NCBI GenBank assembly: GCA_947072565.1
Contig: CAMTIM010000048.1
Coordinates: forward strand, 1 to 64,000
Length of the DNA stretch: 64,000 nucleotides
Source of the DNA: an uncultured Peptostreptococcaceae bacterium
Lineage (GTDB): Bacteria; Bacillota; Clostridia; Peptostreptococcales; Peptostreptococcaceae
Direction: 5' to 3'
Of this stretch, positions 61,365 through 64,000 are shown in pieces. The position numbers and the translations under genes are program-made. Under the pieces are notes generated by a model. That model had not been told where the DNA came from, did no database searches, and saw only the letters and a list, made by a program, of their open reading frames with translations. Numbering within the stretch: position 1 is the stretch's first letter; every line of letters starts with the position of its first letter.

Positions 61365-62587
61365 AAATAATATTGCCCGTTTACTTGGAAACAAGTAATT
61401 TTGATTGAGCGAAATCGGTGAAGGCTAAGTTAATTATAAAAAATAAAACAATGGTATTTAAAAGTAAAAAGGTGAGTAGTTATCTACTTGCTTATTTGTT
61501 ATGCAAAAAATGAGGTGGTATAAATGAAAATAGGAAATAGTGAAGTTTATGGTATCATCTATAAAATAAAAAACACTATAAATAACAAGATATACATAGG
61601 GCAAACAATAAATGGATTTAATACTAGATATTCTTATGATGGAATCGGAATTGAAAGAGTATACAATTATCACAAATACAACAAGAAGAATAATAGAAGT
61701 TACAATAGTCATCTATTAAACTCTATAAATAAATATGGCTTTGAATCTTTTGAGGTTAATAAAGTTATAGATTATGCTTTTAGTGAAACTGAATTAAATA
61801 TAAAAGAAAAAACTTGGATACGTTTCTACAACGCTTATAATAATGGATACAATAACACAGAAGGTGGAGACAACGGTAGATTGTCAGAAGAAACCAAAAG
61901 AAAAATCAGCCAAACTAGGATAGAAAAAGGTTTAGGCATAGGCGTAAACAATCCTATGTATGGCAAAAGTGGAAAGCTAAGTCCTAATTGGGGAAGGAAA
62001 CATTCAGAAGAAACTAAAAGAAAAATAAGAGAAAAAGGTTTAAGAAGAGTCTATACTAAAGAATTTGGTGACAAAATAAGTAAAACAAGAATCGATAGAT
62101 GTATAGGAAAAGGTGGAGACAATAATCATTCAAGAAAGGTAATTTGTATTACAACTGGAGAGGTTTTCGACTGTATATCTGATGCTAGTATTAAATATTT
62201 TGGAAAGCCTAAAAGTAGAATAGGTAATTGTTGTAAAGGTAAAAGTAAATATAGTGGAAAATTAGAAGATGGTACAAAATTAATATGGAAATATTATAAT
62301 GAATACATAAAAGAATTAAAAGAAAGTGCTTAATACCATGGCACTATTTTTTTTATAATTAATAAGCTAATACCGAGGTAACTAAGTAGTTTAAAGGCTA
62401 TTTAGTACCGTAGAGCATAGGGATTGATACTACTAATTGTAGAATATAATATCCCCAAGAGCGTTCGACACCTTACTGGGTAAAGCCAAAGGTGAAAATG
62501 TATGCCGACCTAAGTATGAATTAACATACTGTAATGCGAGGAAACTCCTAGAGCTAGAGGATAAAAAGCCTTTAGGTTAACAATGTG
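61365..62587 (+). ncRNA. group I intron in the tape-measure gene
   Basis: Splice sites are supported by pairing. The exon 1 end TGGGT pairs with the intron guide GCCCG (61374-61378), leaving the expected U-G pair at the 5' site. The first exon 2 bases AATA pair with TATT immediately before that guide (P10). The intron ends in G62587. Core-like segments GAAATCGGTGAAGGCTAA near the 5' end and GAGCGTTCGACACC near 62460 flank an endonuclease ORF. Removing it fuses the two tape-measure exons in frame. Confidence 0.85.
61524..62333 (+). CDS. GIY-YIG homing endonuclease (intron-encoded)
   Basis: 269 residues. GIY-YIG core YGIIYKIKNTINNKIYIGQT (residues 9-28) with the downstream Arg and Glu (EKTWIRFYN). 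Two NUMOD3-like repeats follow (LSEETKRKISQT and HSEETKRKIREK), then a NUMOD1-like C-terminal module (TTGEVFDCISDASIKYFG). It spreads the intron by cutting intronless alleles. TGAGGTGG precedes the ATG. Confidence 0.95.
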   Translation: MKIGNSEVYGIIYKIKNTINNKIYIGQTINGFNTRYSYDGIGIERVYNYHKYNKKNNRSYNSHLLNSINKYGFESFEVNKVIDYAFSETELNIKEKTWIRFYNAYNNGYNNTEGGDNGRLSEETKRKISQTRIEKGLGIGVNNPMYGKSGKLSPNWGRKHSEETKRKIREKGLRRVYTKEFGDKISKTRIDRCIGKGGDNNHSRKVICITTGEVFDCISDASIKYFGKPKSRIGNCCKGKSKYSGKLEDGTKLIWKYYNEYIKELKESA

Positions 62588-64000
62588 AATAACATGGCTA
62601 CTACAGAGCAAGATATTTCTGCTATGGCGCTAAGATTAGCAGGTGCAGGTAGTCAAGTTGGTATGAGTGAAGATGAAATATTATCATTCTCATCTGCGTT
62701 ATCAAGTGTTGGTATAGAAGCCGAAGCAGGTGGTTCTGCATTCTCAAAAGTTATGATAGACATGCAACTAGCTACTGAAACTGGTGGTGAAAAATTAGAA
62801 AACTTTGCTAAAGTAGCTGGTATGAGTTCTAGTGAATTTAGTAAAGCGTTTAAAGAAGATGCTCCTACTGCTATTATGGCATTTATAGAAGGATTAGGGA
62901 AAGCAAAAGAAAACGGACAGAGTGCTATCGGAATACTTGATGATATGGGTATTTCAGAAGTTAGACTAAGAGATACATTACTTAGAGCAAGTGGTGCATC
63001 TGATTTATTTAGTAAAGCATTAGGAATAGGAAGTAAAGCGTGGAGTGAAAACAATGCTTTAACTAAAGAAGCACAGGTAAGATATGAAACTACTGCATCT
63101 AAAATAGCTATGGCTAAAAATAGATTGATAGAGACTGGTCAGAAAATAGGTCAAATACTTCTACCTGTTATAGCAGATGTTATGGATAAAATAGCTAGTT
63201 TAGGTGAGAAATTTAGTGGATTAGATGAATCACAACAAAAGACTATAGTTAAAATGGCTTTACTTACTGCTTCAATTGCACCATTTTTAATAACATTAGG
63301 TTCGATAATGAATTTTGCAGGAAGTTGTACATTAGCATTTGGTGCTTTAAGTGGTGGAGCTTCTGTATTAGCTGGTACATTATCTACTTTTGCATTACCA
63401 GTTGCATTATTAGGTTTAGCAGGTGTTATAGGTGAATCAGAAACTGCTTTAGACTTTTTACAAGATAAATTCGGAGTTGTAGGAAGTATAATAGGTGGAG
63501 TATGTGAAGGTATAGCAGGTCAATTTCAATTAACATTTGGTAATTTGCTAATATTAATTGGTGGAGTAGCTAAAGGAATAAGTGCAGTTTTCAATGGTGA
63601 ATTTTGGAAAGTAGACGACATAATGTCTGAAACTTGGGCTAGTGTAGAAAATAACACTGCTAAAGCATTATCTAATACACGTATGGAATCAAGTAGAGCA
63701 TTAGATTTATTAGAGAATACAACAAAAGAAAAATTAACTAAAGTTAAAAGTGCATTTGATATGGCTCTTAAAGAATTACCTAATGTTACTGAAAAAAATT
63801 TAAGCCAAGTTTCGAAAAAATTTGCAGATAATTTTAGTAAATTAGACAATGAGTCATTAACAATATTAAGAGGTACATCTGATACAATGGCTATGTTATT
63901 CGAGGGTATACGTGAAAATATGTCTAAAGATGATGCATCTAAAAAGTTTAATGCCAATTTAGAAAGTATGAACAAAGGTGGAAAACTAGACGGTGTTAAA
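62588..64000 (+). CDS. tape measure protein, exon 2 (runs off window)
   Basis: Continuation in frame from AAT AAC ATG (62588) to the window edge. MATTEQDISAMALRLAGAGSQ and GMSEDEILSFSSALSS are the most conserved TMP stretches, followed by hydrophobic helices (FLITLGSIMNFAG, VIGESETAL) typical of the membrane-inserting part. No stop before 64000. Confidence 0.9.

Noticed and set aside
61365-61370. Tape-measure gene as a frameshifted or truncated pseudogene
   Set aside because: Homology resumes exactly at 62588, P1/P10 pairing fits the splice sites, and an intron-type endonuclease lies between; a group I intron explains the break.

Overview
The window is AT-rich DNA from a Gram-positive anaerobe. 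The best fit is the Peptostreptococcaceae (the Clostridioides / Paeniclostridium / Paraclostridium neighbourhood). The reasons are low GC, strong GGAGG ribosome sites, a complete B12-dependent lysine-fermentation operon, and two secreted nucleotidases carrying three C-terminal cell-wall-binding-2 repeats each. The species cannot be fixed from the sequence alone.

Chromosomal part (1-36668). The left edge is the tail of an ABC-F ATPase. It is followed by a secreted DUF3298-type protein, a MerR regulator with an adjacent MFS exporter behind a 19-bp-spacer promoter, a PepV-like dipeptidase, an unknown protein, a DUF2804 protein, a QueG-like Fe-S protein, an M24 peptidase and an orphan NitT/TauT-type binding lipoprotein. 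Positions 11068-27107 hold a lysine-to-butyrate operon in the order crt, hbd, bcd, etfB, etfA, kal, kce, CoA-transferase A and B, kdd, kamA, kamB, kamC, kamD, kamE and an NhaC-type antiporter. KamA and KamDE rearrange lysine, and KamBC are the likely reactivase. Kdd, Kce and Kal convert the product to crotonyl-CoA, Bcd-EtfAB reduces it to butyryl-CoA, and the CoA-transferase releases butyrate while activating acetoacetate. No thiolase is present. Two tandem cell-wall nucleotidases follow, then a cupin, an orphan HsdR-N-type nuclease with an XRE regulator, and two small exported proteins.

Prophage (about 36669 to beyond 64000). An integrated siphovirus-like prophage interrupts an ABC-permease gene, leaving its last 50 codons at 36516-36668. 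The integrase lies beside the junction, next to three tandem 11-bp repeats. The early region (38-46 kb) is mostly unrecognisable. It holds two distantly paralogous proteins (504 and 419 aa) with a layout reminiscent of sigma-70 factors, an extremely acidic 120-aa protein between them, two HNH endonucleases and two small XRE regulators. I recognise no helicase, primase, polymerase, SSB or recombinase. From 46 to 49.7 kb the DNA is nearly gene-free: a lipoprotein, a decayed antirepressor, several inverted repeats and a hairpin-rich stretch just upstream of a tRNA-Thr(TGT). From 49.8 kb an HK97-type late operon runs rightward: HNH, a candidate cos site, terminase, portal, protease, capsid, connectors, two paralogous tail-tube proteins, tail chaperones G and GT with a -1 slippery site, and a tape-measure gene split by a group I intron that encodes a GIY-YIG homing endonuclease.

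The most novel signal is a pair of RNA hairpins just upstream of the major capsid and major tail-tube genes. They share an identical 8-nt loop (TGGTCGAG), and their 6-bp stems differ by three compensatory base-pair changes. The tandem sigma-like paralogues and the structured RNA region upstream of the phage tRNA come next.
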